From: JAAFJM01 sp964529175
Lineage (GTDB): Bacteria; Bacteroidota; Bacteroidia; UKL13-3
Reading direction: 5' to 3'
Length of the DNA: 64,000 nt
Assembly: GCA_964529175.1 (NCBI GenBank)
Contig: CAZGVO010000001.1
Span: 62,001-126,000, forward strand
Part shown: positions 54,106-63,081 of the stretch, in pieces
Layout of the letters: each line of letters begins with the position of its first letter
Numbering within the stretch: the stretch's first letter is position 1
Position numbers and translations under genes: made by a program
Notes under the pieces: model-generated
Told to the model about the DNA's origin: nothing
The model's input: only the letters and a program-made list of their open reading frames with translations
Databases searched by the model: none

Positions 54106-54249
54106 TGTTTTTGAATATTATTGTATTTGCCTCACTTGCCACCAACGTTATTATACTAAAAACTAAGTGTAGATGGACTTGCAAATAAAGCATAAAAAAT
54201 AAAGTAAAAATTTGATGATTTAATTTGTTAAAAATAATTATAACAAAAA

Positions 54250-54282
54250 AACCGTGACAGGTTTTAAAAGCCTGTCACGGTT
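54250..54282. repeat. Palindromic repeat P, copy 4
   Basis: Perfect 12-bp arms AACCGTGACAGG and CCTGTCACGGTT around TTTTAAAAG. It lies downstream of the gene at 54335 and upstream of the Crp-family gene. Confidence 0.88.
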
Positions 54283-54334
54283 GGAACTTGCTTGTTGATG
54301 ATGCTGAACAAAAATGTTTTCACTAAAATATTTA

Positions 54335-54805
54335 TCATTTTACTTTCACTAACTCACCATTCCTGAATGTAACACCAATATTAATTATCTTATGAGTATC
54401 GCTTTCATAATACAATGTCACGTCTTGGTTTCCGTTTTCTATTCTTGGAATTGAAATTCCAAATAATTTAAATTCAGCGTTAAAGTCTTTTATATCTAGA
54501 TTTCTAGATTTTTTGTTCAATATATAGTCTCGTATGGAAGTTATAATAATAGATATATAATCATTGTAGTTATTTTCTAGGGTATTGAATAATTTTTTTT
54601 GATCACTCGTTATTCCTTCCCTGTCTGAATTAAAAAAAATGTCAACCTCCTTATTTATTGGTTTAAAAGTAAAATGTCCTTGGTAATGGTTATACTGAGG
54701 TTCTTTTTTACTACTGTTAAACCACATTCTTCCAAATGTGTCGTCTTGAATTTGCTTTTTAAATAACCAAGGTTTGTTTGGAAAAAATAATTTTCTTAAT
54801 AACAT
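54335..54805 (-). CDS. Hypothetical protein
   Basis: I do not recognise the family. The protein has 156 aa, no signal peptide and no membrane helix. It opens with basic and aromatic residues (LLRKLFFPNKPWLFKKQ). Later it has QKKLFNTLENNYNDYISII and NAEFKLFGISIPRIENG, followed by strands (VTLYYES, NIGVTFRNGELVKV). It could be a soluble alpha/beta protein such as an immunity or DUF2262-like protein, but that is only a guess. Repeat S copy 2 lies just 5' of it. Confidence 0.65.
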   Translation of the reverse strand: MLLRKLFFPNKPWLFKKQIQDDTFGRMWFNSSKKEPQYNHYQGHFTFKPINKEVDIFFNSDREGITSDQKKLFNTLENNYNDYISIIITSIRDYILNKKSRNLDIKDFNAEFKLFGISIPRIENGNQDVTLYYESDTHKIINIGVTFRNGELVKVK

Positions 54806-54825
54806 AGTTGTTTGATGATGTTTTG

Positions 54826-54966
54826 TACGTTCCTACAATTATATTAATTCCAATTAGTAATTAAAGTTAATTTTATAAAAACTAGCTGTTGGTAGTTTAC
54901 TAAAATAATCTGCTTGTTGGTAATAACACGCTAAAGAATAACGAGAGCGGAAGTGTTAGTGGCTAT
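54826..54966. repeat. Intergenic repeat S, copy 2 (long form)
   Basis: It matches copy 1 from TACGTTCCTACAATTATATT to CTAGC. It also matches copy 3 through the further part with TTTACTAAAATAATCTG, CGCTAAA, ACGAGAGCG and TGTTAGTGG. It fills the space between two minus-strand genes, and its far end includes the stop codon of the gene at 54956. Confidence 0.85.
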
Positions 54967-55969
54967 AATTTTCAACTATTTTGTGAATAAAAGGTTGCTT
55001 TGGGTCAAAGTTTATTGTTATTAACTCTCCTCTTTCATAGTCGGCACCTTTCTCAAACTCTTTGAAAACTCTATAGTAGGAACGATATTTTTGTTGAACA
55101 ACTTCGTATTCATATTCATAATAAAATAAGCTTTTGTCACCATCTTTTTTCCACCGACTTTCAGTAATAATCGCTTTTGTAGTTTTTCCTTTTGTTTTAA
55201 GAAAATAGTCTATTTGTTGGTCGTTGTATAATGGACAGTATGCAACATAAAAATTGCTTTTATAGTATTCTTCTAATTGGCTAATGTCAATAAATTTAAC
55301 GTTGTAAGGCGTTTTCTTGTTGATATAATCTGAAGTATTATACATTTCAGCATCCTTCAGGAACATATCAATTTCATTTTCATTCCATTTAACATATCTG
55401 ATAGGATTAAAGGACATTTCTGTGTTTGTAAACACATTTCCAATTCTAGGCAATTTATCGCCATAGTTAATAGCCGAAATATTTAGGTCTCCTCTGTAAC
55501 GATAAGCAACAAGTATTTTATTTCTATCTTTAGAGAAGCTAAAATATTCAATTAATGGACTTAAACTATAAGAATAGTCGGCAGGAACTACCTTACATTT
55601 AATACCATTGATAGTAAAACTAGAAGAGTCAAATGGAATTCCTTCTTTCTCAAAAGGTCTTTCATTTAAATACACTTGTAATGTCTTGTTATCCAACCAA
55701 TGGTCAGGATAATAACAAGAATAAAATGATAAGTTAAAGCAAGGTAAAACAGTATTATTAAGTTGTCCTAATGTGTCCTCAACTTTAAAAATAGATGTCA
55801 TTGAAGAACTTTCCCCCATTGCTCCATTGTCTTTATAATATGTCAATACAACATAAGAACTGTCAGGCGAAAACAAACGTTCGGTTATAACTACGTCTTT
55901 AATTGTCAAGTTTTGGGTACAACTTGCTAGTGTAGAAATTAATAAAATAGTTGTGAAAATTCGAGTCAT
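54956..55969 (-). CDS. Hypothetical lipoprotein
   Basis: I do not recognise a family with certainty. The 337-aa protein has the lipobox LASC followed by TQNLTIKDVVITERLFSPD. Next come strands (SYVVLTYYKDNGAMG), a DHWLDNKTLQVYLNER stretch and a long C-terminal part rich in Tyr and Lys. The opening resembles DUF5412-like proteins (SPDSSYVV and YKDNGA). It is a single gene with repeat S on both sides, as in a cassette. Confidence 0.68.
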   Translation of the reverse strand: MTRIFTTILLISTLASCTQNLTIKDVVITERLFSPDSSYVVLTYYKDNGAMGESSSMTSIFKVEDTLGQLNNTVLPCFNLSFYSCYYPDHWLDNKTLQVYLNERPFEKEGIPFDSSSFTINGIKCKVVPADYSYSLSPLIEYFSFSKDRNKILVAYRYRGDLNISAINYGDKLPRIGNVFTNTEMSFNPIRYVKWNENEIDMFLKDAEMYNTSDYINKKTPYNVKFIDISQLEEYYKSNFYVAYCPLYNDQQIDYFLKTKGKTTKAIITESRWKKDGDKSLFYYEYEYEVVQQKYRSYYRVFKEFEKGADYERGELITINFDPKQPFIHKIVENYSH

Positions 55970-56024
55970 TCTATTATTACGGCTGGCTTACATATTGTGC
56001 CATAAATTATTTACATATTTTATG

Positions 56025-56163
56025 GCAATTATATTAATTCTATTAAGTAATTGAAGTTAAATTTATAAAAACTAGCTGTTCTAGGTTTTTACTAAAATTA
56101 TTTGTCTGTTGGTGACGCTTCGCTAAACAATTACGAGGGCGAAACTGATAACCGCTGTTAGTG
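56025..56163. repeat. Intergenic repeat S, copy 3 (long form)
   Basis: It matches copy 2 in CAATTATATTAATTC, AGTAATTGAAGTTAA, TTTATAAAAACTAGCTGTT, TTTACTAAAATTATTTG, CGCTAAACAATTACGAGGGCG and CTGTTAGTG, with a few gaps. Both long copies end at the 3' end of the following gene. Confidence 0.85.
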
Positions 56164-56165
56164 TT

Positions 56166-56498
56166 TTACTTCAAATCTGTTAATGGTGGCGGTTCGTGTA
56201 ATTCAATTTCCCAATCTTCGTATGGTGGTTCAACTTTGAAAGTAGAATCACAATATTGTCTCAAATAATCCGTTGCTCTTTTTTCAGCATATTTGGCATT
56301 TAAAACTTGACCATTTTCATCCAATTCTATTACATTTACATAAATAGCGAACACTTGTTCTATTGCACTTGGCTCTTCTCCATAAAGACTTAAATAGTCA
56401 ATCCCTTTTAAAGTATTTTGATTTCCACTAGCCATAAAATATGCAAATGTTCGTAATGCACCACTAAACGAATTGCTTAACTTCATATTTGTATTCAT
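56166..56498 (-). CDS. Hypothetical protein
   Basis: I do not recognise the family. The protein has 110 aa with no signal peptide. It has a helical N-terminal half (FSGALRTFAYFMASGNQNTL), a middle (EQVFAIYVNVIELDENG), a helix (AEKRATDYLRQYCDSTF) and an acidic Pro-rich end (EPPYEDWEIELHEPPPL). A start at the second Met (56486) is possible. It is flanked by repeat S (3' side) and repeat T (5' side). Confidence 0.6.
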   Translation of the reverse strand: MNTNMKLSNSFSGALRTFAYFMASGNQNTLKGIDYLSLYGEEPSAIEQVFAIYVNVIELDENGQVLNAKYAEKRATDYLRQYCDSTFKVEPPYEDWEIELHEPPPLTDLK

Positions 56499-56505
56499 TT
56501 TTTTG

Positions 56506-56610
56506 TATCAAATAAAACTTTTTATTATGATTCATCAAATTGGCTTCTATTTGATACTAGCAATTTGTCCCTCTAAAAAAACGTGACAGGTTTTTAAAAC
56601 CTGTCACGTT
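56506..56610. repeat. Intergenic repeat T copy 2 with palindrome P copy 5
   Basis: TATCAAATAAAACTTT, then TATTTGATA as an inverted arm, then the full palindrome P (arms AACGTGACAGG and CCTGTCACGTT; 56580-56610). It is the fuller form of 45269-45356. Confidence 0.82.
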
Positions 56611-56611
56611 T

Positions 56612-56869
56612 AATATTGATTCTATTGTTAGAAAGGACGCACAACATCGGCCGGATAGCTAAAACTCGTTAACTCGTAACCCAATAACCCGCCAACCCAC
56701 AACTCAAAAATCAAACAACTAAATCACGCATGGCGTGAATCAACTAAACAAACTAAATTTAAATCCATTAATACAAAACAAAGTGCTTATTTTTGCTTTT
56801 ATAATTATAGTAAAATTTTTAGCCAAAGCCCCGAATATTTTCAGGGTTAGCGGATATTAGCTTATAAAA
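56612..56869. other. Intergenic region before uvrA
   Basis: No gene is seen. A C-rich stretch of repeated AACTCG/AACCC words lies at 56660-56710, and a small palindrome TCACGCATGGCGTGA at 56724-56738. The uvrA -7 box is TATTTTTG at 56788-56795. No LexA-type box is visible. Confidence 0.5.
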
Positions 56870-59743
56870 ATGACACAATCGCAAACGCAATCCACCTTAA
56901 ACACCAATAATTTAGAAGACGAGTTTATAGAAATACTTGGTGCAAGGGAGCATAATTTAAAAAATATTGATGTAAAAATTCCTCGTAATAAGCTAGTTAC
57001 CATTACTGGCTTAAGCGGAAGTGGCAAATCATCGTTAGCCTTCGATACCATTTTTGCCGAAGGTCAGCGCAGGTATATGGAAAGTTTTAGCGCTTATGCC
57101 CGTCAGTTTATTGGCAATATGGAGCGCCCCGATGTAGACAAAATAAATGGACTTTCGCCCGTAATAGCCATTGAGCAAAAAACGGTAAACAAAAATCCGC
57201 GTTCTACTGTAGGTACCATTACCGAAATTTACGATTTTTTACGTTTGCTCTACGCTCGCGCTGCCGATGCTTACAGTTACGAAAGTGGGGAAAAAATGGT
57301 AAAAATGACGGAAGAACAAATTATTACCGGCATTATTACCCAATTTGAAAACAAAAAAATCAGCATTTTAGCACCTTTGGTAAAAGGGCGTAAAGGCCAT
57401 TACCGCGAGCTTTTTGAACAAATACGCAAACAAGGTTATACCAAAGTTAGGCTTGATGGCGAGGTAAAGGAAATAGCGGCTAAAATGCAAGCCGACCGTT
57501 ATAAAATACACGATATAGAAGTACTGATAGATAGAATTGAGGTGCGCAAACCCGATAGAGTGCGCGTAGCCGAAAGTGTAAAAAGTGCTTTAAAAATGGG
57601 TAAAGGAACTATGGTTTTGCTTGATAATGAAACCAACCAATCGTACCATTTTAGTAAATACTTAATGGACCCCAAAAGTGGCATCAGTTACGATGAACCG
57701 CAGCCCAATTCATTTTCGTTTAACTCGCCTTACGGTGCTTGCCCTACTTGCGATGGTTTGGGAGTAAAAAGTATTATTGACGAAAATGCCATTATTCCTG
57801 ATAAAAAACTGAGCATTAACAAAGGTGCTTTAACGCCACTTGGCGAAATAAGAGAAAACTGGACTTTTCTTCAATTGCGCGAAATAGCAAAAAAATATAA
57901 ATTCAGTTTTGCCGATCCTATTGAAAAATTATCGAAAGAAGCATTGGATGCCATTTTACATGGTAGCGATGAAGCCTTGGTAATTCCGTATCAATATGCA
58001 AGTGGATACACCCAAAATTACAATAGCCATTGGGATGGATTGATACCTATTATTACCAAAAACTATTTAGAAAAAAGCAACGATTCTATTTCAAAATGGG
58101 CTGAAGAATTTATGCAGCTCCTACCCTGCCCTGATTGTAATGGCGCTAGGTTAAAAAAGGAATCGTTACATTATAAAATTGGCGATAAAAACATAGCAGA
58201 TTTAGCCCAAATGGAAATTACTGCTTTGGGCCATTGGTTTAATAACGAAGTAGATAAACTATTAGATAAAAAGCAAACCATTATAGCTGCCGAAATTTTA
58301 AAAGAAATTCGCAGCCGTATTCAGTTTTTAATTGGCGTTGGTATAGATTATTTAACTTTAAACTCACCTTCCAAAACCTTAAGTGGTGGCGAGGCGCAGC
58401 GCATTCGTTTGGCTACACAAATTGGCTCTCAATTAGTAGGTGTGTTATATATTTTAGATGAGCCAAGCATTGGTTTACATCAGCGCGATAATAACCGATT
58501 GATTAATTCTTTAAAATCACTGCGCGATGTGGGCAACAGTGTTATTGTGGTAGAACACGATAAAGACATGATGCAGGAAAGTGATTATATTTTGGATATT
58601 GGTTACGGAGCAGGTATTCATGGTGGGCATATTGCAGCACAAGGTACTTGGGACGAAATTATAAAATCAAATTCGGTTACTGCGCAATATTTAAACGGTA
58701 CCAAACAAATTGAAGTTCCAAAAACAAGGCGCAAAGGCAATGGTAAAAAATTAGTTATTAAAGGTGCCTCTGGCAATAACTTAAAAAATGTTACAGTTGA
58801 GTTTCCTTTAGGAAAACTAATTTGTGTAACAGGCGTAAGTGGTAGCGGAAAATCTAGTTTAATTAACGAAACTTTATATCCTATTTTACGTCAGCACTTT
58901 TACAATTCGCATCAAAAACCTTTGACTTATAAAGAATTTAAAGGCATTGAACATATTGATAAAGTAATAGAAATTGACCAATCGCCAATTGGGCGCACAC
59001 CGCGCAGTAATCCTGCCACTTATGTAGAAGTTTTTTCAAATATTAGAGATTTATATGCTGCTCTTCCTGAGTCAAAAATTAGAGGATATAAACCTGGAAG
59101 ATTTTCGTTTAACGTTAAAGGTGGCCGCTGCGAAACTTGCCAAGGTGCAGGTATGCGCACCATTGAAATGAACTTTTTGCCCGATGTATATGTTAAATGC
59201 GAAACCTGTAATGGCAAACGTTATAACCGCGAAACATTGGAGGTAAGGTTCAAAGGCAAATCTATTAACGATGTGTTGGACATGTCGATAGAAGATGCAG
59301 TTAAATTTTTTGAAAACACCCCACAAATTTTACGGAAAATAGAAGCCTTAAACGATGTAGGTTTGGGCTATATAACGCTGGGTCAACAAAGCACTACTTT
59401 AAGTGGTGGCGAGGCGCAAAGGGTAAAATTAGCTACCGAATTAAGTAAGCGTGATACCGGAAATACTTTTTATATTTTAGATGAACCAAGTACAGGTTTG
59501 CATTTTGAAGACGTAAAAGTGCTGCTTGATGTAATTAATAAATTGGTTGAAAAAGGAAACTCTGTTTTGGTTATTGAGCACAATTTAGACATTATAAAAG
59601 TAGCAGACCATATTATAGATGTAGGACCCGAAGGAGGTAAATATGGTGGGCAAATATTGTGCGAAGGCACACCAGAACAAATTTGCAACGAACCCAAAAG
59701 CCATACTGCTAAATTTTTAAAACCAGAATTAGGTTTAAAATAA
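56870..59743 (+). CDS. uvrA: Excinuclease ABC subunit A
   Basis: UvrA finds DNA damage in nucleotide excision repair and loads UvrB. The 957-aa protein has two ABC ATPase modules, with Walker A GLSGSGKSSLAF (near 47) and GVSGSGKSSLIN (near 660). The signatures are LSGGEAQRIRLATQIG and LSGGEAQRVKLATELS. Zinc-finger cysteines are in CPTCDGLG, CPDCNGARL and CETCQGAGM...CETCNGKRY. uvrB is not adjacent. A large inverted repeat at 59745 follows the stop codon and may end the transcript. Confidence 0.98.
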   Translation: MTQSQTQSTLNTNNLEDEFIEILGAREHNLKNIDVKIPRNKLVTITGLSGSGKSSLAFDTIFAEGQRRYMESFSAYARQFIGNMERPDVDKINGLSPVIAIEQKTVNKNPRSTVGTITEIYDFLRLLYARAADAYSYESGEKMVKMTEEQIITGIITQFENKKISILAPLVKGRKGHYRELFEQIRKQGYTKVRLDGEVKEIAAKMQADRYKIHDIEVLIDRIEVRKPDRVRVAESVKSALKMGKGTMVLLDNETNQSYHFSKYLMDPKSGISYDEPQPNSFSFNSPYGACPTCDGLGVKSIIDENAIIPDKKLSINKGALTPLGEIRENWTFLQLREIAKKYKFSFADPIEKLSKEALDAILHGSDEALVIPYQYASGYTQNYNSHWDGLIPIITKNYLEKSNDSISKWAEEFMQLLPCPDCNGARLKKESLHYKIGDKNIADLAQMEITALGHWFNNEVDKLLDKKQTIIAAEILKEIRSRIQFLIGVGIDYLTLNSPSKTLSGGEAQRIRLATQIGSQLVGVLYILDEPSIGLHQRDNNRLINSLKSLRDVGNSVIVVEHDKDMMQESDYILDIGYGAGIHGGHIAAQGTWDEIIKSNSVTAQYLNGTKQIEVPKTRRKGNGKKLVIKGASGNNLKNVTVEFPLGKLICVTGVSGSGKSSLINETLYPILRQHFYNSHQKPLTYKEFKGIEHIDKVIEIDQSPIGRTPRSNPATYVEVFSNIRDLYAALPESKIRGYKPGRFSFNVKGGRCETCQGAGMRTIEMNFLPDVYVKCETCNGKRYNRETLEVRFKGKSINDVLDMSIEDAVKFFENTPQILRKIEALNDVGLGYITLGQQSTTLSGGEAQRVKLATELSKRDTGNTFYILDEPSTGLHFEDVKVLLDVINKLVEKGNSVLVIEHNLDIIKVADHIIDVGPEGGKYGGQILCEGTPEQICNEPKSHTAKFLKPELGLK

Positions 59744-59744
59744 A

Positions 59745-59801
59745 AACCACATAGAACATAGAAATATAGTCTTAAGCTATGTTTCTATGTGCTATGTGGT
59801 T
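59745..59801. terminator. Long inverted repeat after uvrA
   Basis: Arms of 25 bp (59745-59769 and 59777-59801) with only two mismatches, around a TCTTAAG loop, starting with AACCACATAG. The stem is long for an intrinsic terminator and has no good T-run. It separates the convergent uvrA and 59835 genes. A half copy is at 38924. Confidence 0.65.
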
Positions 59802-59834
59802 CAATCTTTCTTGTTCTAAAAGGAGGAAGTTATT

Positions 59835-60953
59835 TTAGCTAAATCTACGCTGAATTAATTTTTCCAAATCTTTAACCAATGGATGCTCGTTGTTCCAGTT
59901 ATGCGTAATTTTCATTTCGCTCCAAAATAACATGGCTTCACTTAAATTATTGGCGCCATTTATTTTATCAATTGATTTGGCATATTCCACCACATTTTCT
60001 TTGAAAAGTTCATTTACAAAAGCAATTTTTTTGTTAAGTGAAATAGCAGTTTTCAAACTGTCAATTTTAGGTTCTACAATTTTTTCAGAAAACTGAAAAC
60101 CATCCATTTTTTGAGCAATGCGCTCATTCAAACTTGGCTCCGAAGATGGCATAACTGTTTTACCAATACTAAAAAACGGATTTGGCTTATTGGTATTTTC
60201 CTCCACTATTGGTTTTGGCTCAATTGGTTTAGGAGCTTCTACAATAGGCTTCATTTCTTGAACAGGTGGAGCTAGAGGCGTAATTATTACTTTTGGTATT
60301 TCTACCTCTTTTTCTAATATAATTTCAGGTTGCTTTGGCTCTATAATAACAGGTTCAGGTTGTTTTTCTACTACTAGTACAGGTTCTTCTTTCACCACCT
60401 CTACTTTTGGTGCTTCAACCACAGGTGCAACAACTTCAATTGGTTTTTCAATAATTGGCTCTGCAATTACTACTGGCTCTGATTTTATTTCCTCAGGCTC
60501 ATGGGTAAATGTAAATAATGGCATTTGAGGCACTTCTACAATTGGCTCAACTTCTTGAACAGGAACTTCCACCTTAACTTCAGGTACAATTGGTTGGTTA
60601 AAAACTGGAACAATAGGCTCTATAATTGGCTCTTCTTCCACCAATTTTGTTTCAGCTAAAGTATTAATAGTTACTTCTTCGCTTATAATTTTATTGGCAA
60701 TTATTTCTTTAAAATTTAGTTCTTCTTTTCTAATTTCTTGCGAAATATTTTCTTTTAAAGCAATATGTTCATCGCTTAAATCATTGCTGGTTTTTAATTT
60801 TAAAACCAATTCGAACAAATCACTGCAAGTTCTTTTTAAAACTTCTTTCTCTATATTACTTAGCTCATTATTAGGCTGTAACACCTCTTGACTTAGCATG
60901 GCTAAATCTTCTATCCTAGCATTTATTTTACTAATTAATTGAATGGAATTCAT
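59835..60953 (-). CDS. Hypothetical protein with long Pro/Val/Glu-rich region
   Basis: The 372-aa protein has a helical N-terminal part (LISKINARIEDLAMLSQEVL; about 1-100). A long low-complexity segment (about 105-260) follows with units like EPIVEVPQMP, KPIEVVAPVVEAP and KPIEPKPIVEE. The C-terminal helical domain (about 265-372) contains SLNERIAQKMDGFQF, SLNKKIAFVNELFKEN and MLFWSEMKITHNWNNEHP. The C-terminal part is a pattern seen in many Bacteroidota proteins of unknown function. The Pro-rich part is probably a rigid spacer. There is no signal peptide. Confidence 0.78.
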   Translation of the reverse strand: MNSIQLISKINARIEDLAMLSQEVLQPNNELSNIEKEVLKRTCSDLFELVLKLKTSNDLSDEHIALKENISQEIRKEELNFKEIIANKIISEEVTINTLAETKLVEEEPIIEPIVPVFNQPIVPEVKVEVPVQEVEPIVEVPQMPLFTFTHEPEEIKSEPVVIAEPIIEKPIEVVAPVVEAPKVEVVKEEPVLVVEKQPEPVIIEPKQPEIILEKEVEIPKVIITPLAPPVQEMKPIVEAPKPIEPKPIVEENTNKPNPFFSIGKTVMPSSEPSLNERIAQKMDGFQFSEKIVEPKIDSLKTAISLNKKIAFVNELFKENVVEYAKSIDKINGANNLSEAMLFWSEMKITHNWNNEHPLVKDLEKLIQRRFS

Positions 60954-61049
60954 AATACAAAAATTACATTAAATGCAACATGAAACAATATTTAATAATA
61001 AACATGTGTTACTAACCGTCTCATTTTAAAAAATAGCCATAAAGCTAGC

Positions 61050-61079
61050 TTTGGTTTAAAAATAAAATTATTACTTTCG
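61050..61079 (+). promoter_or_regulatory. Promoter of tdk, close to the start codon
   Basis: TTTG (61050-61053), an 18-nt spacer and TACTTTCG (61072-61079, one mismatch to TAnnTTTG). The ATG is at 61086, so transcription should start at or next to it: the mRNA may be leaderless. Confidence 0.6.
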
Positions 61080-61085
61080 CTCTCT

Positions 61086-61673
61086 ATGTTTATTGAACCT
61101 CGCGCACATACCGATAAAAGAAAAGGCTGGATTGAAGTAGTTTGTGGCTCCATGTTTTCGGGCAAAACCGAAGAATTGATTCGCAGATTAAACAGGGCAA
61201 AAATTGCCAATCTTCAAGTTGAAATTTTCAAACCTTCGGTTGATACGCGTTACGATGAAACCGAGGTAGTATCACACAATCAAAACTCTATTCATTCCAC
61301 TCCTGTTGCTTCTTCGCTCAATATTTTATTGATGTGTGGCGATGCCAATGTAATTGGTATAGACGAGGCACAATTTTTTGACCAAGAATTGGTTTTTGTT
61401 TGCGAAAAATTGGCTGAACAAGGCGTAAGAGTTATTGTGGCTGGGTTAGACATGGATTATTTAGGCAAACCTTTTGGGCCAATGCCAGCATTAATGGCTA
61501 TAGCTGAATATGTAACCAAAGTTCACGCTATTTGCATGGTTTGTGGCGATATAGCTACACACAGTTACCGAAAAATAAATAATGATAGCCTAGTAATGCT
61601 AGGCGAGCACGATACATACGAAGCGCGCTGCCGCTTTTGCTTTAACGAGGGAATGAAACAACAAAATGGCTAA
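61086..61673 (+). CDS. tdk: Thymidine kinase
   Basis: The enzyme phosphorylates thymidine to dTMP in the salvage pathway. The 195-aa type II thymidine kinase has the P-loop CGSMFSGKTEELIRRL, the Walker-B-like NVIGIDEAQFFD, the lasso-domain FGPMPALMAIAEYVTKVHAIC and zinc cysteines in CMVCGD and CRFC. The opening FIEPRAHTDKRKGWIEV is as in Bacteroidota homologues, which supports the start at 61086. Confidence 0.97.
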   Translation: MFIEPRAHTDKRKGWIEVVCGSMFSGKTEELIRRLNRAKIANLQVEIFKPSVDTRYDETEVVSHNQNSIHSTPVASSLNILLMCGDANVIGIDEAQFFDQELVFVCEKLAEQGVRVIVAGLDMDYLGKPFGPMPALMAIAEYVTKVHAICMVCGDIATHSYRKINNDSLVMLGEHDTYEARCRFCFNEGMKQQNG

Positions 61674-61707
61674 TTGCCATTGAGCAAATTTTATTACAAA
61701 ACTTGAA

Positions 61708-62925
61708 TTAAATTGCTGCTGCGCCTGTACCTGCTAAAAAGCCAGTAGTCCAAGCTGCTTGAAAATTAAATCCACCAGTAACACCATCAATATCAAGCAC
61801 TTCCCCAGCAAAGAAAAGACCTTTTATTTTACGGCTTTGCATGTTTTTAAAATCAACTTCGTTTAAATTTACACCACCGCAAGTAACAAACTCTTCTTTA
61901 AAACCAGTTTTGCCTTCTATTTGGTAGGTGTCGTATAGTAAAGATTGAACCAATTTATTAACTTGATCTTTGCTAATTTCAGCCCAATTTAGTTTTGAAT
62001 TGATTTCACTTTTTTCAAACAAATAATCTAACAAACGAGCTGGTAATTTAAATGGAAACAAATTATTAACCTGACGGTTAGGATTTGCAGCCTTTATATT
62101 CATCAATTCATTTCTGCACGACTCTTCTTTTTTATCATTAAGCCAGCTAACTTGAATTTCGAAATTGTAATTTTTTTCTGCTATTAAACGCGCCCCAAAA
62201 CTTGATAAACGTAAAACAGAAGGACCACTCAAACCCCAATGGGTAATCATAATTGGACCTGTATTTTCAAGTTTTAATTCAGGAATTCTAATTTTAACTG
62301 GGTTAACAGCTATACCTGAAAGTTCGTTTAAAGGATTATTGGGTAAGTTAAATGTAAATAATGAAGGAACAGGCTCTATAATTTCGTGACCCAAAGTTTT
62401 TATCCAATTTAATTGTTCTTCTTTAGGAGCACCGCCAGTGGTAACAATTACTTTATTACATTCAATATTCTCACCATCAGCTATGTATAATTTAAAACTA
62501 GTATCGCGGGTTTCTATTCTTCTAACCTCTTTGTTGTTTAAAATTTCAATTTTAAGCTTTTTAGCTTCTTTCATCAAACAATCAATAATGGTTTGGCTAT
62601 CGTCAGTAGTAGGAAACATGCGCCCATCAGGCTCCGTTTTAAGCTTAACTTTTTTACTTTCGAACCAAGCTACAGTATCAGTAGTAGAAAAGCGACTAAA
62701 AGCGCTCTTAAGGTGCTTTTCGCCCCTAGGATACGACAATGACAATTGCTTTAGATCAAAGCATGCATGAGTAACATTGCATCTTCCACCACCCGAAATT
62801 TTTACTTTTTGTAAAAGCTTAGCTGTTTTTTCTAAAATAATAACTTCGGCTTCAGCATTAGCATTAGCAGCACTAATAGCTGCAAAAAAACCAGCTGCTC
62901 CTCCTCCAATTACAACAATTTTCAC
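61708..62925 (-). CDS. YhiN/HI0933-type flavoprotein (NAD(P)/FAD-dependent oxidoreductase)
   Basis: This 405-aa protein binds FAD through IVVIGGGAAGFFAAISAANA. It has the HI0933 family marks GGGRCNVTHACFD and FFAGEVLDIDGVTGGFNFQAAWTTG. The middle domain is a beta-barrel plus helical insertion. The enzymatic reaction of the family is not settled. The GTG at 62925 gives the usual start right at the FAD motif; the longer reading from 62964 would add 13 residues not found in the family. Confidence 0.92.
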   Translation of the reverse strand: MKIVVIGGGAAGFFAAISAANANAEAEVIILEKTAKLLQKVKISGGGRCNVTHACFDLKQLSLSYPRGEKHLKSAFSRFSTTDTVAWFESKKVKLKTEPDGRMFPTTDDSQTIIDCLMKEAKKLKIEILNNKEVRRIETRDTSFKLYIADGENIECNKVIVTTGGAPKEEQLNWIKTLGHEIIEPVPSLFTFNLPNNPLNELSGIAVNPVKIRIPELKLENTGPIMITHWGLSGPSVLRLSSFGARLIAEKNYNFEIQVSWLNDKKEESCRNELMNIKAANPNRQVNNLFPFKLPARLLDYLFEKSEINSKLNWAEISKDQVNKLVQSLLYDTYQIEGKTGFKEEFVTCGGVNLNEVDFKNMQSRKIKGLFFAGEVLDIDGVTGGFNFQAAWTTGFLAGTGAAAI

Positions 62926-63016
62926 TAGCGAATATAGGTTTAAATAAATTTTGTGAGGATGCAAAAGTAAGTGTTTTTAGGGCTAATATCCAAATTTTGC
63001 GGCTTTTACGATTTAT

Positions 63017-63056
63017 ATCAAAAAAAGAGCCTGTAAAATAAATTTACAGGCTCTTT
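63017..63056 (-). terminator. Intrinsic terminator of the T9SS gene
   Basis: A perfect 14-bp stem (AAAGAGCCTGTAAA and its complement) around a 5-nt loop. Read on the minus strand it is followed by seven T residues. Confidence 0.9.
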
Positions 63057-63081
63057 AAATATTTTGATATAAAAATTAAGC

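Noticed and set aside
54826..56163. Canonical integron attC sites
   Set aside because: The repeats have CTAAC-like ends but I cannot match the full RYYYAAC...GTTRRRY pattern with the inner boxes. Kept only as a hypothesis.
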